Shown: positions 1 to 12,807 of the stretch, piece after piece
Layout: each line of letters begins with the position of its first letter
How positions within the stretch are numbered: the stretch's first letter is position 1
NCBI GenBank assembly: GCA_029204225.1
Contig: CM055095.1
Span: forward strand, 53,300,336 to 53,364,335
Length of the DNA stretch: 64,000 nt
Direction of reading: 5' to 3'
Origin: Diphasiastrum complanatum
Taxonomy: Eukaryota > Streptophyta > Lycopodiopsida > Lycopodiales > Lycopodiaceae
Translations under genes and position numbers: made by a program
The notes under the pieces: generated by a model
The model's database searches: none
What the model was told of the DNA's origin: nothing
Seen by the model: only the letters and a program-made list of their open reading frames with translations

Positions 1-1510
1 TAGTCTTAGAGATTTCCCAGATATGTTATTTACTCACAAGAAATAGGATTCTTTTGTAACTGAGTTACAAGATTCTCAATGAGATATGAGATTAACATAT
101 GCGGATTTAGGAAGAATCTACCAAATAAGGACATATATGTATGTATTGGGTCATAGTGAGATGATTCTCATATGTGCACGTTTAATCTTGTATGGATCTA
201 CTATGTATTTCTATTTGCTAGGGTTATTTGGTGCACTTAACCTAGTCGGTGAACATAGACATATGATCAATTACTGTTGAAATAGATACTTGCAGAGTTA
301 ACGGATCTTTATGTGAAAGACTTATTGGTTGACTAAAAAGTGATTTGGATAAGGATCTAAATGTGGTATTATACTAGTATAATTAAGATCTACACCTAGA
401 CATTTGAGATTTCTAAATCATTGGCAATTAACTTGAGTAGGTTTGCTCCTGTGGAAGTTAATTGATGGGACAAACAGTGTGAATAGAATTCACCAGAAAC
501 TGTTTGTTTGGTGTGTATTTCTTGTAAGACACATGATTATAAATCGTCTAAATTCATCGAAAAAAATTGCGTGCATAGGATCTACGGAATTCTTGGGTGG
601 GAATTTCTCACTTGAGAAATAAAACTCAATTCATTAGTGATTGTATCCTAGAGAGCTCAATTGGATAACGAATCATAATGATTTCAAGAATGACAACTGA
701 ATTTTTTGAAAATTTACCAAAAATTTGGATATCTAGATTTAGTTCTAGACTGTAATCTAAAGTTTTTGGTATATGAAGATGGTTATTGATATCATTTTGG
801 TATGCATTCTGTCTTTAACTACCTGATGATTTGGAATTTGATAGCTCACATTTTGATTAAGAATCTAGTTTGAGGAATATTCTTAAAATCCAATATTTTT
901 GTGTATTAAACATAAACTCTAGTATCCTTTAGCAATTAAGTATGTTATGGATTCCAGAGAATTATGATTGATGAATCATAAAAAATCTAACTATTTGTGA
1001 TTGACGGATCATAAATGGCTACTTAATCTGTGGATAATCAAGAAATGTGTTGATTCTTAAGTATGTTGAGTAATTCCCAGTCTATTAAATGAGTTGAGAT
1101 TTCAGATCAGTATTTTGAAAGTCTAAATCTCTTTATTCCAGTATTTTATTGAGTCCTAAAGATCTCACAAACATATCTTGTAAAGTTAATTGTTTTTGCT
1201 TATCGAGAGTTTGCCTACTTTAGTGGATTGTTCTCTACTACAGATTGTAGTCTATATGTGTTTGTGTACAAGTTCAATCTATATCTCCAGATTTATAGGA
1301 GACAATTAAATCTATTGAGATTTAGATGAATTGCTGATTTCTTGCATGTAATGCTAGAAATGGGGCAAGTAACTCGTTAGAGTAACTGCAGTACTCTGGA
1401 TTGGGTTATAATTGTCGGTAACTTGATGGAACTCCTAGAGATTTTAGTTGGTTGAATTGTTATATTTTAGAATATTTGAATATCTAAGAACATTTGTACC
1501 AAGAAGCACT
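1..1510 (+). repeat. Copy of a non-coding LTR-retroelement family (right half)
   Basis: Bases 1-905 align by eye, in the same order and orientation, with 32197-33090, which lies inside element C. Shared landmarks include the stretch gtgcacttaacctagtcggt followed by gaacatagac at about 230 and 32420. From about 905 the two copies part: element C runs into its 3' LTR, whereas this copy continues with another segment whose end (about 1200-1500) matches the reverse complement of 2540-2960. No reading frame of interest exists. I infer the internal 3' part of a large non-autonomous LTR element (LARD/TRIM-like) plus part of a different LTR. The left end lies outside the window. Confidence 0.6.
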
Positions 1511-1539
1511 ATTATCTACAAGAAATTGTAAATAGGATT

Positions 1540-2210
1540 TAGCCTAGGAGGTGGTGGTGGAGGACGAGTGTTGGTGGATTTTCATGGTGGCTTCCTTGCA
1601 TTGGGACACCTCTGTGCTGTTTGCTTCGTGCGAGCCATTTGCGGACCCAATATCGGATCAACGCGCACGTAGCAAGTCAGCTGCTGCAAAATGTAGGTTG
1701 GGCACGCCAAACCAATATTAAACGAAAAGTTAGAAACTAGGCTATATCGGATGGACGCGTGGGAGTCAAGAACAGGAATAACTTGCGCTGAACTGATATT
1801 GAAAAATGATAACTTTTGAAAGACAGCTCGGATTGAGACGATTACAATGCCATTAGAAAGCCCTCGACGAGAGCTTTTCAACAGCACCCAACATGACCTA
1901 GTTCCGAGCTACGGTTAAAGAGATATTCTCAGTCAAAGTTTTGGGCGGTAAAATAGTTAACGGTCAACCTAATATCGGATCGACGTGCGGTTGACCAGTT
2001 TGACCCGGTCAAACCCTAAGGGCTCGCGCCAATCCGATATTAGGGTTTTCAATTTTTTTTTCTTTTGCGAGAGAGCTCGACGAGAGCTTCGCAACGGCAC
2101 CAGAATGAGCCAAAACTTTGACTGCCTATAACTTTTGAACCGTAACTCAGAATTGATCATTCTGGTGCCATTGCGAAGCCTTGTCAAGCTCTTTTCCAAA
2201 AAAAAAAAAA
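1540..2210. repeat. Palindrome-rich patch, foldback-like
   Basis: Several interleaved inverted repeats are visible. The core aatatcggat occurs near 1651, 1744 (as tatatcggat) and 1972, and inverted near 2035. A strong hairpin has arms at about 2069-2109 and 2155-2197, both carrying gcgaagc/gcttcgc and the caccagaatga/tcattctggtg blocks with a loop of about 45 nt. A weaker related arm lies at 1850-1900. The 13-mer gctcggattgaga at about 1826 is also present inverted in the 326-bp foldback at 50535-50860. It is less GC-poor than its neighbours. The short frames here are not coding-like. Likely a decayed foldback/MITE-type element. Confidence 0.45.
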
Positions 2211-2539
2211 TTGAAACCTATGAAAGTTGAGTATGGATTAGTTAACTATAGTTTATAACTATTTACGTCAAATCAACCTTGAGTGTACAAATACGGGCAA
2301 CAAAAGAGTATTCGAGCAGTATTTGTGGTCCAATCACAATCATTTGTACTGCCCGACGGGATTTTTGAAAATCACCAAAATTTGGCCAAGAAAGGCAAAA
2401 GCAATTTCCGTCCGTCCACCACTGTTACAGTTCATCACAGATGGACACCATTGATTGGGCCACTTAAGCGTTGAAAGCGTGCGAAGTAAAAAAAAACATC
2501 TTGACAAAGGGCCCATTTTGAGTTCTAATATCCCCTAAT
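2211..2539. other. Unassigned spacer
   Basis: No gene, RNA or recognised repeat is seen. The 63-codon open frame at 2283-2474 has no recognisable features. The segment joins the palindromic patch to the inverted retroelement copy. Confidence 0.5.
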
Positions 2540-4740
2540 GAATTACGTAACTTAAGAGATTAAAGTTAAAGAAATAATAAAATAATTATAATTACAATCT
2601 GAAATTATCCACAACTCTGACAGATAATTCATAAGCTTATAAGTACAAATATCCTTAGAATCCAAATTTTAAGATATGAAAATTCATTCAATTAGAATTT
2701 CTAGAAGAATCATTAAGATATAGAATGATTAAGACTCAACTCTGAATATCCTAAATACTCTTTTGAGTTAAATGCTCCTGTTTCTAGCACCAAATGCAAG
2801 AAAATAGCATTCATTCATCTTAATAGATCTGTCTGTCTCCTATGATAACTGGAGATCCAATCAGATGAAGAACTATACTCAAGCATCTGCAGACCATAAA
2901 CTATAGTAGAATAGCATCCACTTGACTAATTAACCCAATAAAGATATTTTAAGTTTAAGAAATTGAAACATTTTAACCTTAGACTTTATCTTAATTCCAA
3001 GTCTACTCACACAAGTAATAATTTATATGACATAACAGTCCTTCAAAAGAATAACTTCATGTTGGAAAGAATTCATATAAACTAGTCTGATGTCTTATAT
3101 TCAAGAAATTATTAAAAAGTAAAGGATTAATTAAAAAAAATGAGAAATAGATTTGAGGGTCTCTGATTTTATAAATAATGAGATACCACTTTGGGATCTA
3201 GATTAAATCTCAAAATTTTCCAAAATACCCCACATTTGATCGAATGGTTTTCTTCTTTCCCATATCGCAACTAGGTACTGAAATACACCATTGATCATCA
3301 GATCTTTACAATCCTAGAATTTCCTTTCCAAAATTACTGATATCCCGTACCATCAGCTTTTTCTTCCAAAAAACCCTTAACCGTCTTATCTGATATTCTA
3401 GAGATCCACTAATCATCTAACTGTCCTACAATCACTATTGGAAATTATCTCTTGTTCTCAAATACTGGAAAATCCATTTATTTGGATGACTGGCATGTCT
3501 ATCAGATGGATACCACAAATCCAGATCTGACCCTGTGATCTTAACAGAGAAATTAACATGGTTCACTATTACATTTTGATCCTTCCAAGTTAGTTATAAG
3601 CTTCAAAATCCCTACTGATGCATCAAAAATAGGAACAAGCTTCTGACACTAACAGATCCAATGTAATCCACGTATCAGATTCCACTTCTAATATCACAAT
3701 TGACATCCAAAACTGCTGATAACTCAATGGTTACAAAGATATCAATTATGTATTTAACTGAATGAATTCTAACTAGGAAATTAATAACCAGTATTAAGCA
3801 ATTATTTACAGGGATTACCACAATCCTAATTGCGACATATATTTTCCGATCACACTTACTACCTCTGATGTCCACTCTTTTTTCCTCCTCAGAATTTTCA
3901 GTTCCCTGAAAATCTATTTCAGCTAAGTTACCTAGAAGACGTAATGCCATTAGTAAATGTTTAAAAATTAATTACTGTAGGAAAAAGTCTAAAACAATTT
4001 CATTTTTGTTCTATACATGGGCTGAATATCTGATATATCGAAAATCATTTACTAGTATGTGAAACAATACTAGTCTGATCTTTTGAATATAATTCACCAT
4101 AGAACTTTACTAGAAATAAAATCAGTTACGTAATTCCTATTATTACAAATTTTCCAATAAGATATGAAATTACATGAATGGAAATCCCACCAATAGGATT
4201 TCAGTAACTCTTGAACCGTCTCCTGTCAGATTTACTGACTAGATAAAGAATACTAGTGCCACTCATTCAATCTAGTCATTTCATATTGTTTGACGATTTT
4301 AATCAAATTTAACGAGTATCTTGCACAAACGTTTACTTGACTGATTTCTATCGATCAACATCGACTAGAAAACTATTAGACAAGTAACTGAATTCAAATT
4401 TTAACTAATTTAAAATTCAACAAAAAGAAAAAAAATTCAAAATTTAACTTTCAATCTAGGAGTTCTTAACTCCAAAAGTTAAAGTAAATACAGTAAAAAC
4501 TGTCGACAATTCATTGTGGTTCCTTCTGTCAATTTTAACTTATCTATCACCGAAAAATAATTTAGACTTAGTGGTAACACTGTGAGCAATTCTGACTGAT
4601 AAACTCAGTTTAATCAATTCACTAATCTAAACCATAGATAACGAAAAAATGACCAAAATTTGATTTTTTCGAAAAACTCAGTTTTTGCTTTATTTTACGT
4701 AATTCGAAAATTCTGACAAAAATACTGTTAGTACAAAAGG
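2540..4740 (-). repeat. Inverted copy of the non-coding LTR-element family
   Basis: Read on the minus strand, 3650 down to 2990 aligns by eye with 30950-31560 inside element C, including the blocks around the gatctaga/aatctcaaaat and cttatctgatattctagag landmarks. 2960-2540 aligns with 1200-1510. The part above 3665 contains stretches resembling 2640-2700, as expected if it is the other LTR of the same element. A degenerate primer-site-like sequence (minus strand, about 3690-3665) sits where the LTR should end. No coding capacity. Strongly diverged, with an internal deletion relative to element C. Confidence 0.55.
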
Positions 4741-5093
4741 CAATCGAAATCGCATGGGATCACCATTTTTATGGATGGGATGAATGATATTGGCGGACCA
4801 AGAAAATGGGAAGCTGAACACAATAGCACGATTGAGAAGGATGGCCAAAACAGGTTATAGCAGGTCAGCAACATGGATTAATAATTTAAAAGTGGACTTT
4901 TTTTCTTTTTTTTTCTTATGAGGTTTGGAAGGGAAAGCCATAGAGGCAATGGTGTAGAGTAAAGTAGTGAGGAAGGAGGCTTGTAATTCTAATGGACCCT
5001 CGTGTGGAAAATGATAAAGTAATTAGGCTAAAAACTCTTGAAAGAGTGGTTTACATAAATGGTCAAATAAATATGTGGGTGCACTATATGGGG

Positions 5094-6053
<960 letters not shown>

Positions 6054-6136
<83 letters not shown>
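6054..6136. repeat. (GA)n microsatellite, about 41 units
   Basis: Pure GA tract preceded by imperfect GAGA-rich sequence from about 5996, suggesting expansion from a purine-rich seed. Confidence 0.97.
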
Positions 6137-6140
<4 letters not shown>

Positions 6141-6325
6141 GTGATCCTCGTTACATTGTACTACCTCCTAAAGATGTATAACTACATGTAGCATTCACTA
6201 AAGCAAAGAGACATGGGGCTAATGTCCACATACTGAAATTGATTTTTTGTTCTCTTTGTGATCTACAATAGTGTGTGATTAATGGTCAAGAATATCGAAG
6301 CCAACTCTTATCTACATGCTTACTC

Positions 6326-6342
6326 CATTATCTAGATGTAAT
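6326..6342 (+). repeat. Left target-site duplication of SINE
   Basis: The 17-mer cattatctagatgtaat occurs here and again, perfectly, at 6433-6449, bracketing the tRNA-like sequence. Length and perfection are typical of target-primed retroposition. Confidence 0.9.
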
Positions 6343-6432
6343 ATTCAACCAACGGGGTTGGCTTAGTTGGTTAGCTTGACATCCAAAGTTTCTTTGGTCT
6401 TAGGTTCGAGCCTCGCCTTGGAAACCAAGAAG
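6343..6432 (+). mobile_element. Short tRNA-derived SINE (90 bp)
   Basis: A pol III type 2 promoter is visible: box A tggcttagttgg at 6359-6370 and box B ggttcgagcct at 6403-6413, with spacing like that of tRNA genes. The sequence does not fold into a plausible functional tRNA and lacks a CCA end, and it is bracketed by a perfect 17-bp direct repeat (6326-6342 and 6433-6449). SINEs are moved by LINE machinery, which nicks the target and leaves such duplications. At 90 bp this is very short for a plant SINE (Au-like elements are about 180 bp), so it may be a 5' tRNA-related head only, or a tRNA retropseudogene. The perfect duplication suggests recent insertion. Confidence 0.8.
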
Positions 6433-6449
6433 CATTATCTAGATGTAAT
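6433..6449 (+). repeat. Right target-site duplication of SINE
   Basis: Perfect second copy of the 17-mer found at 6326-6342. Confidence 0.9.
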
Positions 6450-7891
6450 GTGACGAGATATTGGGTTTTAACACAAAAAGCGAGTGATTCTTTGCCTATC
6501 AAAGTGCTACGTTTGATTAGGTGTTTTTTTTTGTTCATCTGTACACACCCACTTCCATGGTCAAGATGTAGCTTGAACATTAAAACGAATACTTGATTTT
6601 TTTTGTCAAACACATTAAATAGTCTATCACTTGTGATCATTTGAAAGTGTGTGACTATGCTAGAGTCCTATGATTAAATAGCTAGTGTATTTATTATAGT
6701 TAAGATTTTATTATGCTTGTCTAATACACATTTAATTTTCTTCCACTAAACCATAAGTTGTTATAATTACTTCATCTTATATACATCTATTTAAGTACCA
6801 AGAACATTAAGATTGCTTTTTCTTCTTCTTCTTCTGCTTGATACTCAAAATGTTTAAAACCAAATGCTTTTCAAACCCATGTCCTATTTGACATAGATTA
6901 AGTATTAAAAAAAAGAATATCCACTAATTAAGAGACTTATTATGTTGTCTGGTTTTACAAAAGAGCTAAAACGAAGACTAAAAAAACAACAATTATTTAA
7001 AAAAAAGAGTGGTTTTCCATTTAATAATTAGAGCAATAGAAAGCTTAAAATTTGCCTACATCTTTATCTTCTTCACAAGGGTGCATCAAGCTTTCAAAGT
7101 TTGCATACACCAAATCACGACATTGGTGAGTGCAACTTCTACACAATTTTAGCTAGCTATCGACAATGCGTTAAGAAAGGATCAAGCTCTAGCAAATGAA
7201 CATGCATAAGTTGGGTTGGTAGTTGTTGTAAAATAGAGAGGTCATGAATTGTACTCAACTATAGTAACATAATCTTGTTTTTTAGTGCTAGTCACTCCAT
7301 ATTTGTGTGACTTTGGTTAAGCTTAAAAGAAGACATGCTTATTTTGCAAAGATTAAAAAAAAAACACGTTTCTTGTATAGAGAGCCTTGTCAAGTTGTTG
7401 TAGATAATTTATCAAAAAGAAATCTTACTACCTTTCTTAAATGATCACCTAATGTGCCTAACAAAGCACATCACTCATGAACTAAAATTTGGCAAAATTT
7501 TGAAATCAAACATATCAAAGCAAGTGAAAAGAACTACATCCACCACAAAAGACATGGCAATGTTGAATTGCAATTTATGCAACACGACACATTTTTTTTG
7601 CATCCACTAGCTTGACAAAAAATCAAAAGATGTATATTTGCAAAAGAGACTAGAATTGAATAGATTGATGGCCAATGCTTGCTAACTGAACCTTTCAACC
7701 TAGCTGGTGAATGCCCATCTTCTATGAACTCTTCAGTCACACAAAAGCATCAATTCTCTTGATCATTAAACAACATATTTTGCAACTAAGAGTGTAGAAT
7801 AAATCAAATTGGCGAAGTTGTAAAATTTCAGCAATGTGTAGCAAAATTTTGTTGACTTCTTTCTAACTAGTGTAAGATATAAAATAAACCT
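6450..7891. other. No feature recognised
   Basis: AT-rich sequence with short A and T runs and no open frame that resembles a known protein. A short TTC-rich run lies near 6820-6835. Confidence 0.5.
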
Positions 7892-8055
7892 CTAGATTAT
7901 ATTGCATAGCAAAAACAAAACCACAATTATGAATGGAAAAGGTAATGTCATGCTAGATGCTGAAGGAGGAGAATCTATACCATGAGGAGAAGATGAGGGA
8001 ACTGGAGATTCACTAGATGCAACCAAGCTGGAGTAGTCACCTATTGTTGAAAAGG
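7892..8055 (-). CDS. Possible 3' exon of a GPI-anchored protein
   Basis: On the minus strand a pyrimidine-rich tract ending in tag (8056-8058) could be a splice acceptor. Downstream the open frame encodes a Ser/Pro-rich stretch (with SSESPVPSSSPHG) followed by a strongly hydrophobic C-terminus (LPFPFIIVVLFLL) and a stop a few residues later. That pattern, a Ser/Pro spacer plus terminal hydrophobic tail, is typical of plant GPI-anchored lipid-transfer or arabinogalactan proteins on the cell surface. No upstream exon was found within 1 kb, so this could be an orphan exon, a gene with long introns or chance. The open frame continues through the putative acceptor up to 8242, which weakens the splice argument. 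Confidence 0.3.
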
Positions 8056-8059
8056 CTAC

Positions 8060-9289
8060 AAGAAGAAAACATTTGTCAAAAAATACAAGTGGTGCAAGAA
8101 TACATATTTTGATCGAAAGACTTTCAAAGAATTGATTCTTAGTTTCACTTGATTCAATCACAACTATTAGCTTAAGTGCTAATCTATGTACTATCTTTTG
8201 CTTGTTTTTACTTGTCAAGCCATAAGTTGGCAGAATAGGCATAATTGAGCTTCAAACACATCATTGTGTTTGTCAATGCGTACTACAATAGGCTCCTATG
8301 TTAGTAAAACAAGATTGGGGAGCTAAAGCCATTTACTATAGTGTATTTGATATTCCTACTACTTGGAACTTAATAGAAGCTCATTGTTGGGAAACATCAT
8401 ATCTACATACCTAATTTAATACATGTTTTGTTGTACTACCATTGTCAAGCATATATATTTTGTAGCAGCCATTTCCACGTTCTCAAAGAGCAATGTTTTT
8501 TTTGGAAGACATATTATAGTATAGTTTTTCTTTAACATGCTGAACTTATCCTTGAGCAAGGAGTGAATATGTAGAAATTGTTGATCTGTCATGGTTCAAG
8601 GTTTTGCGGCCACATGTTTGTCCAAATAGAAACATGACTCCTAGATGATTTGTCTAATCAAAATTAAGTAGTCTCATTTTATACTAACTCTTAACTTCCA
8701 ATATTAATAGTGAGATATAATAGTAAGCATGTATCTAGAGAAGGACCTTAATAACTAAGAAGTTGCTTTCACTCTTGAATTACATGAAACCCACTGTGGT
8801 AAGCCATACATGGTTAGAACAACCATAAAAACCTCAAACTTGATGTCATATCAAAATTTGGGAGGCAAGCATCAAGAAGTGTCACAAAAGTAGAAACAAA
8901 CCATCAATTAGGAGCTCTCAAATTAAGCCAAGAATTAGCACAATAGTATCAAGGCAATAACATTGTGCATATATTAAAGGCATGTGCAGACCAGCCTCAA
9001 TTACATTTTTAAACGTTTTCCAATGTGGAAAGCTATTAATTCTCAAGGAGTAAACGGGGAGGGAAGGAGGAGGGGGGGGGGGGGGTTTGGGGTGGTTTGC
9101 TTTTTAAAAAAAAAAAATTCCCCCTCCCCTTCATTTTGATTTTCCTAAAGGCCTCTCTCAAACTCTTTGTTTTTGGCCTAAATATCAATGTTATGGATGT
9201 TCTCCATAGTCGTCATTGCAATTTACTTGAAATTTAATAGTTTTTTTTATGGTTTTTTGACTAGTATTCACAATTAGTTTGAAAATCAT
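8060..9289. other. No gene seen; poly-G/poly-A patch near 9058-9115
   Basis: Mostly unremarkable AT-rich DNA. At about 9058-9125 there is a purine run with 14 or more consecutive G, then a poly-A run and a C-rich stretch, so the patch could fold on itself or be unstable in assemblies. Confidence 0.5.
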
Positions 9290-9744
9290 GAAACACACTG
9301 TATGTTAATGATTCTTAGAGAAGTTGTAAGGCCAACATCCTTCTCCAAGAACACACTAGAGAGAGGTAAGTTAGGAAGCAAAGGGAAAAACTGGAACTGA
9401 GTAGCTTGACCCTCCTCCCACACTCTTAGTCCCAAAGGGTTGGGTACCTGCCTAGTTGGCCACTCCATGCGCTTGCCAATTAGCACTTTCTAACCCATGC
9501 TCGCCCATGTGGCTAGGTAGTCACCTGTACCCACTAACCCCTCGGACCTCACTGGGCCCATTACTAGACTCAGGGTACTACGTGGCCTTAACTGTGTACT
9601 TGACCCCTCGGCTACCAGTATAACTGGTAGCACTACGGGTCCACTAGCCACGTCCCCCGGAACCCTCCTAACCAGAGATGACAACTAGTCGGGTCCCACC
9701 TAGCATGGAAGGCTACTCCTTACGGTACTACTGATGCCCTAACA
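9290..9744 (-). mobile_element. Probable 3' LTR of gypsy chromovirus
   Basis: Immediately downstream (minus strand) of the chromodomain frame lies a purine-rich tract (about 9758-9745, aacgggggaagag), the expected polypurine tract, and then tgttagggcatcag, a good LTR start. The following 450 bp are GC-richer than the surroundings and non-coding. The distal end is placed only approximately, because no matching 5' LTR was found upstream of the element at 13.3 kb and beyond. Confidence 0.55.
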
Positions 9745-9755
9745 CTCTTCCCCCG

Positions 9756-10181
9756 TTAAAAGCTTTCGGCCTCGAAAGTTACTTCTTCGGTAAGGAAGGT
9801 AGGATATCTCTTACGAAGAACATCGACTCTCTCCCAAGTAGCCTCCTCGGTTATTTGATCCTTCCACTTCATGAGATATTCCCTATAGGTCATATGACTC
9901 GACCTGCGTTCCTGTGTATCCAGAATTTCTTCTGGTTCATGTGGCAAAGGCCTCAATTCCTCGAAGGGTACCTGGTGCGAAATCATTTCATCTCCATCCC
10001 TGAGCACTCTCTTCAGCCTACTGACATGGAAGACTGGGTGCACCTTGGAGCCTTCTGGAAAAGCCAGTTTATAAGTCGACTTTTCAACACTCTTTAGTAC
10101 CGCAAATGGTCCACAATATCTAGGAGATAACTTCGGACACTTACCAATCCGCAAAGTTTCAGATTTCTCTGGAACTCGCAA
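9756..10181 (-). pseudogene. Gypsy integrase C-terminus with chromodomain
   Basis: The 141-residue open frame begins in the integrase C-terminal domain (KLSPRYCGPFAVLKSV, then YKLAFPEGSKVHPVFHVSRLK) and ends with a chromodomain-like segment (EPEEILDTQERR near residue 83, YLMKWKDQITEEATWER near 104). In chromoviruses this domain tethers integration to modified histones. It is the last pol segment, followed at once by the polypurine tract and LTR. The reading frame is open in this part but is not continuous with the integrase core upstream, so the whole pol is dead. The presence of a chromodomain places the element in the chromovirus branch of Ty3/gypsy. The lineage within it is not determined. 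Confidence 0.9.
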
Positions 10182-11470
10182 CTAAACTTCATCTCCTTCT
10201 TCAAAGGCTACTACTCTACGGGTTTTATCCGCATAATGTCAAGATCATGCTTGCGCTTGTCGGACATTCTCTTTAGCAACATTTAATATCTCAAACATGT
10301 CCTAGAGAAAAGGAAAATCCTTGACAATTTGTATCTGCTCTCTCTCTCGTCCCACTGCCATTGGGGCTCGAGGTTGATACTCGAACATTAGCATGAATGA
10401 ACTATACCCAGTGGTATCATGCTTCGAGCTATTATAGGCACACTCCAACAATGAAAGATATTCTTCCACAGTTAGACTATTTCCTACTCACATATGCTCT
10501 CAACATATTTTTCAGGACTTGGTTGACTCTTTGTGTTTGACCATCCATCTGTGGGTGGTCAGAAGTTACCCATTTTTAGCTTAGTTTCTAACTTATGAAA
10601 CACGTTTCGCCAAAAATTGTTGGTAAACTTAGGATATCTATCACTAACAATACTTGATGGAAGTCCATAAAGCCTATAAATATTTTCGATGAAGAGCCTG
10701 GCTAACCCAGGCATTCTCATTGTAGTCTTAGTCGGGATAAACCTGACCATTTTAGTTAACCTGTCCACTATTACCCAAATTGAATCGTGACCTCGATTCG
10801 TCTTAGGTAAACTTACAATAAAATCCATACTGATACTTTTCCACTTGCCATCGGGTATCTCTAATGGTTGTAGAAGGCCACCTATCTTAAGGCGTTCTGC
10901 CTTATTGGCCTGGCACTTATGGCATTCCTTGGACGTCTTTACTCATGCTAGGCTAGTAAAATTCCTTCCTTGCTAAGGCATACATCTTTCTAATACCCAG
11001 ATGCCCTGCACTAGGATTGTTGTGACTTTCTTCTAAAATTTGGCGCCTAAAATCACCGTCCCTAGGTACGCAGACTCTACCCTTGTAAAGAAGGTACCCA
11101 TCCTCAATGGAAAAGTTCTTCCATCGTTGGTCACTATTTCTTTCCTTAATTGGCCTGGTCGAGCCACCTGGTGACTCTTGTTCGCTATTTCTTCCTATGA
11201 TTGGTCCTTGTCGACCACCCGACGAATCATGTGCGACAGCGACAGCTGTATTTCTTTGAAGTACATCCTGCCATGCAACTCTGGTCTTCTACTAAGGGCA
11301 CCTGCTACAACATTGTAGCGTCCCTTCCTATAGCGAAGCTGATAGTCAAACTCCTAGAGCAACAACTCGGCCCAGCGAGCTTTGCGACCCTTCAACTTGC
11401 CCTGCAAAGACAACCATTTGATACTCTCATGATCAAAGACTATCTCAAAACTTGCCCCATACAAGTAGTG
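10182..11470 (-). pseudogene. Gypsy integrase (HHCC and catalytic core), broken
   Basis: Minus strand. A zinc-binding HHCC region is readable around 11060-10900 (AGHLGIRKMYALARKEFY, then a CxxC-like part near CQANKAERL), followed by the core in the 10828-10559 frame: the first catalytic Asp in SISMDFIVSLPKT, then DRLTKMVRFIP, and the second Asp in SDRYPKFTNNFW, where the usual SDRD has become SDRY. After that the frame breaks and the third catalytic Glu region is only patchily readable before the C-terminal domain at 10181. Multiple stops and shifts mean no active enzyme. The 11470-11100 part links to RNase H. Confidence 0.85.
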
Positions 11471-11473
11471 TCG

Positions 11474-12807
11474 CTACTTCTTGAGGGCATAAACTATAGC
11501 ATATGGCTCCTTCTCATAGGTGGAATAATTCCGTTGACCCGCATCCAATTTCTTACTCTCAAATGCCAATGGGTGTCCATTTTGCAATAGAACCACACCA
11601 ACAACCTCTTCATTAACATCTGTCTCAACCACGAATGGCTGAGTAGGATCGAATCTTAAGACAGGAGCTGCAGCTATTGCACATTTCAACCTTTCAAAGC
11701 TTCTTTGTTGGGCTTCCTCCCACGAGAAAGCTTTGCCTTTACCTCTTAGCAAATCCGTCATTGGAGTTGCTAGGTTGGCGTAAGCCTAGGAAGATTTGCA
11801 ACTCTTCCACATTACTAAGCATTGGCCACTGTAAAATGCTAGCCACTTTCTCAGAATCCATCTTGATTCCCTCATCCGTGATCACATGCCCCAAGTACTT
11901 TACCTTTTCTACAAAAAATTCAAACTTTTCTTTCTTAGCAAAAAGGGAATTCTCTCTTAACAATGGAAGACCTTCTTGAGGTGTTCCAAGTCGAATTCCT
12001 TAGTTTCGCTAAAGACAAGAATATCATCCAAGAAAACTAACACAAAATTGCATATAGGGCCTCAACACACTGTACATTGCCTCATGAATGTGGCTAGAGC
12101 ATTGCTCAACCCAAAGAGAAGAACCAAAAACTCAAAGTGTCATGATCGAGTTCGGAGAGCCGTCTTGAGGGCATCACCTGCACGAATCTGAACCTGATAA
12201 TATTCTGATGTTAAATCAATTTTAGTGAAAATTTTGCTTTTAATAAGTGATCAAACAGATTATCTATCCTGGGAAGAGGATATCTATCCTTTACTGTGAC
12301 CTGATTCAGGGCACGATAATCAACACACACGCGCATCGATCCATCCTTTTTCTTAATTAAAAGGATCGGTGCAGCCCATGGTGACTTACTCGGCTTTATA
12401 AAGCCCTTCTTCAGGTAATCCTCGAGCTGCCACTCGACTTCCTGAAGCTCTTTGTGACTCATCTTATATGGTGGTTTACTGATAGATAGAGTTTCTGGAA
12501 TTAACTCTATAGGATGCTCCACCTCCCTGGCGGTTGGAAGCCCGTCAGGCAAATCTTTAGGAAATACATCCTGAAACTCGCTAAGCAGTTTTTTAACAGA
12601 GCTTTCTTTGTTATGCTCTACTTTACTCTTTCTAGTCTCTAGCCTATCTAGGCTTTCTTTAAAGGCTAAAGCATTAATACTAGAATCTAAAGTAGAAGCA
12701 AGTACTGAAGAAAAAACAGATACTGAATCAAAATGCAAAGAACAGAGAAATACCTGGTCAATGGCCTCAACATGAAGAAGTCTTCTCAGCTCCACTGCTG
12801 CTATCAA
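11474..12807 (-). pseudogene. Gypsy reverse transcriptase and RNase H, frameshifted
   Basis: The 12807-12211 frame covers the protease-RT linker and the start of RT ([15 protein letters not shown], then [48 protein letters not shown]). A break near 12210 is followed by shifted pieces with FLDDILVFS, the RT catalytic DD box, at about 12010. The frame 11963-11739 carries KVKYLGHVITDEGIKMD (RT thumb/connection) and 11761-11474 the RNase H segment (PVLRFDPTQPFVVETDVN, the first acidic residue being the D of ETDVN, then YSTYEKEPYAIVYALKK). At least three frame changes are present. Order and motifs are standard Ty3/gypsy. Confidence 0.95.

Noticed and set aside
6343-6432. Functional tRNA gene
   Set aside because: Both promoter boxes are present, but no credible acceptor stem pairing is seen and the perfect flanking duplication marks a retroposed copy.
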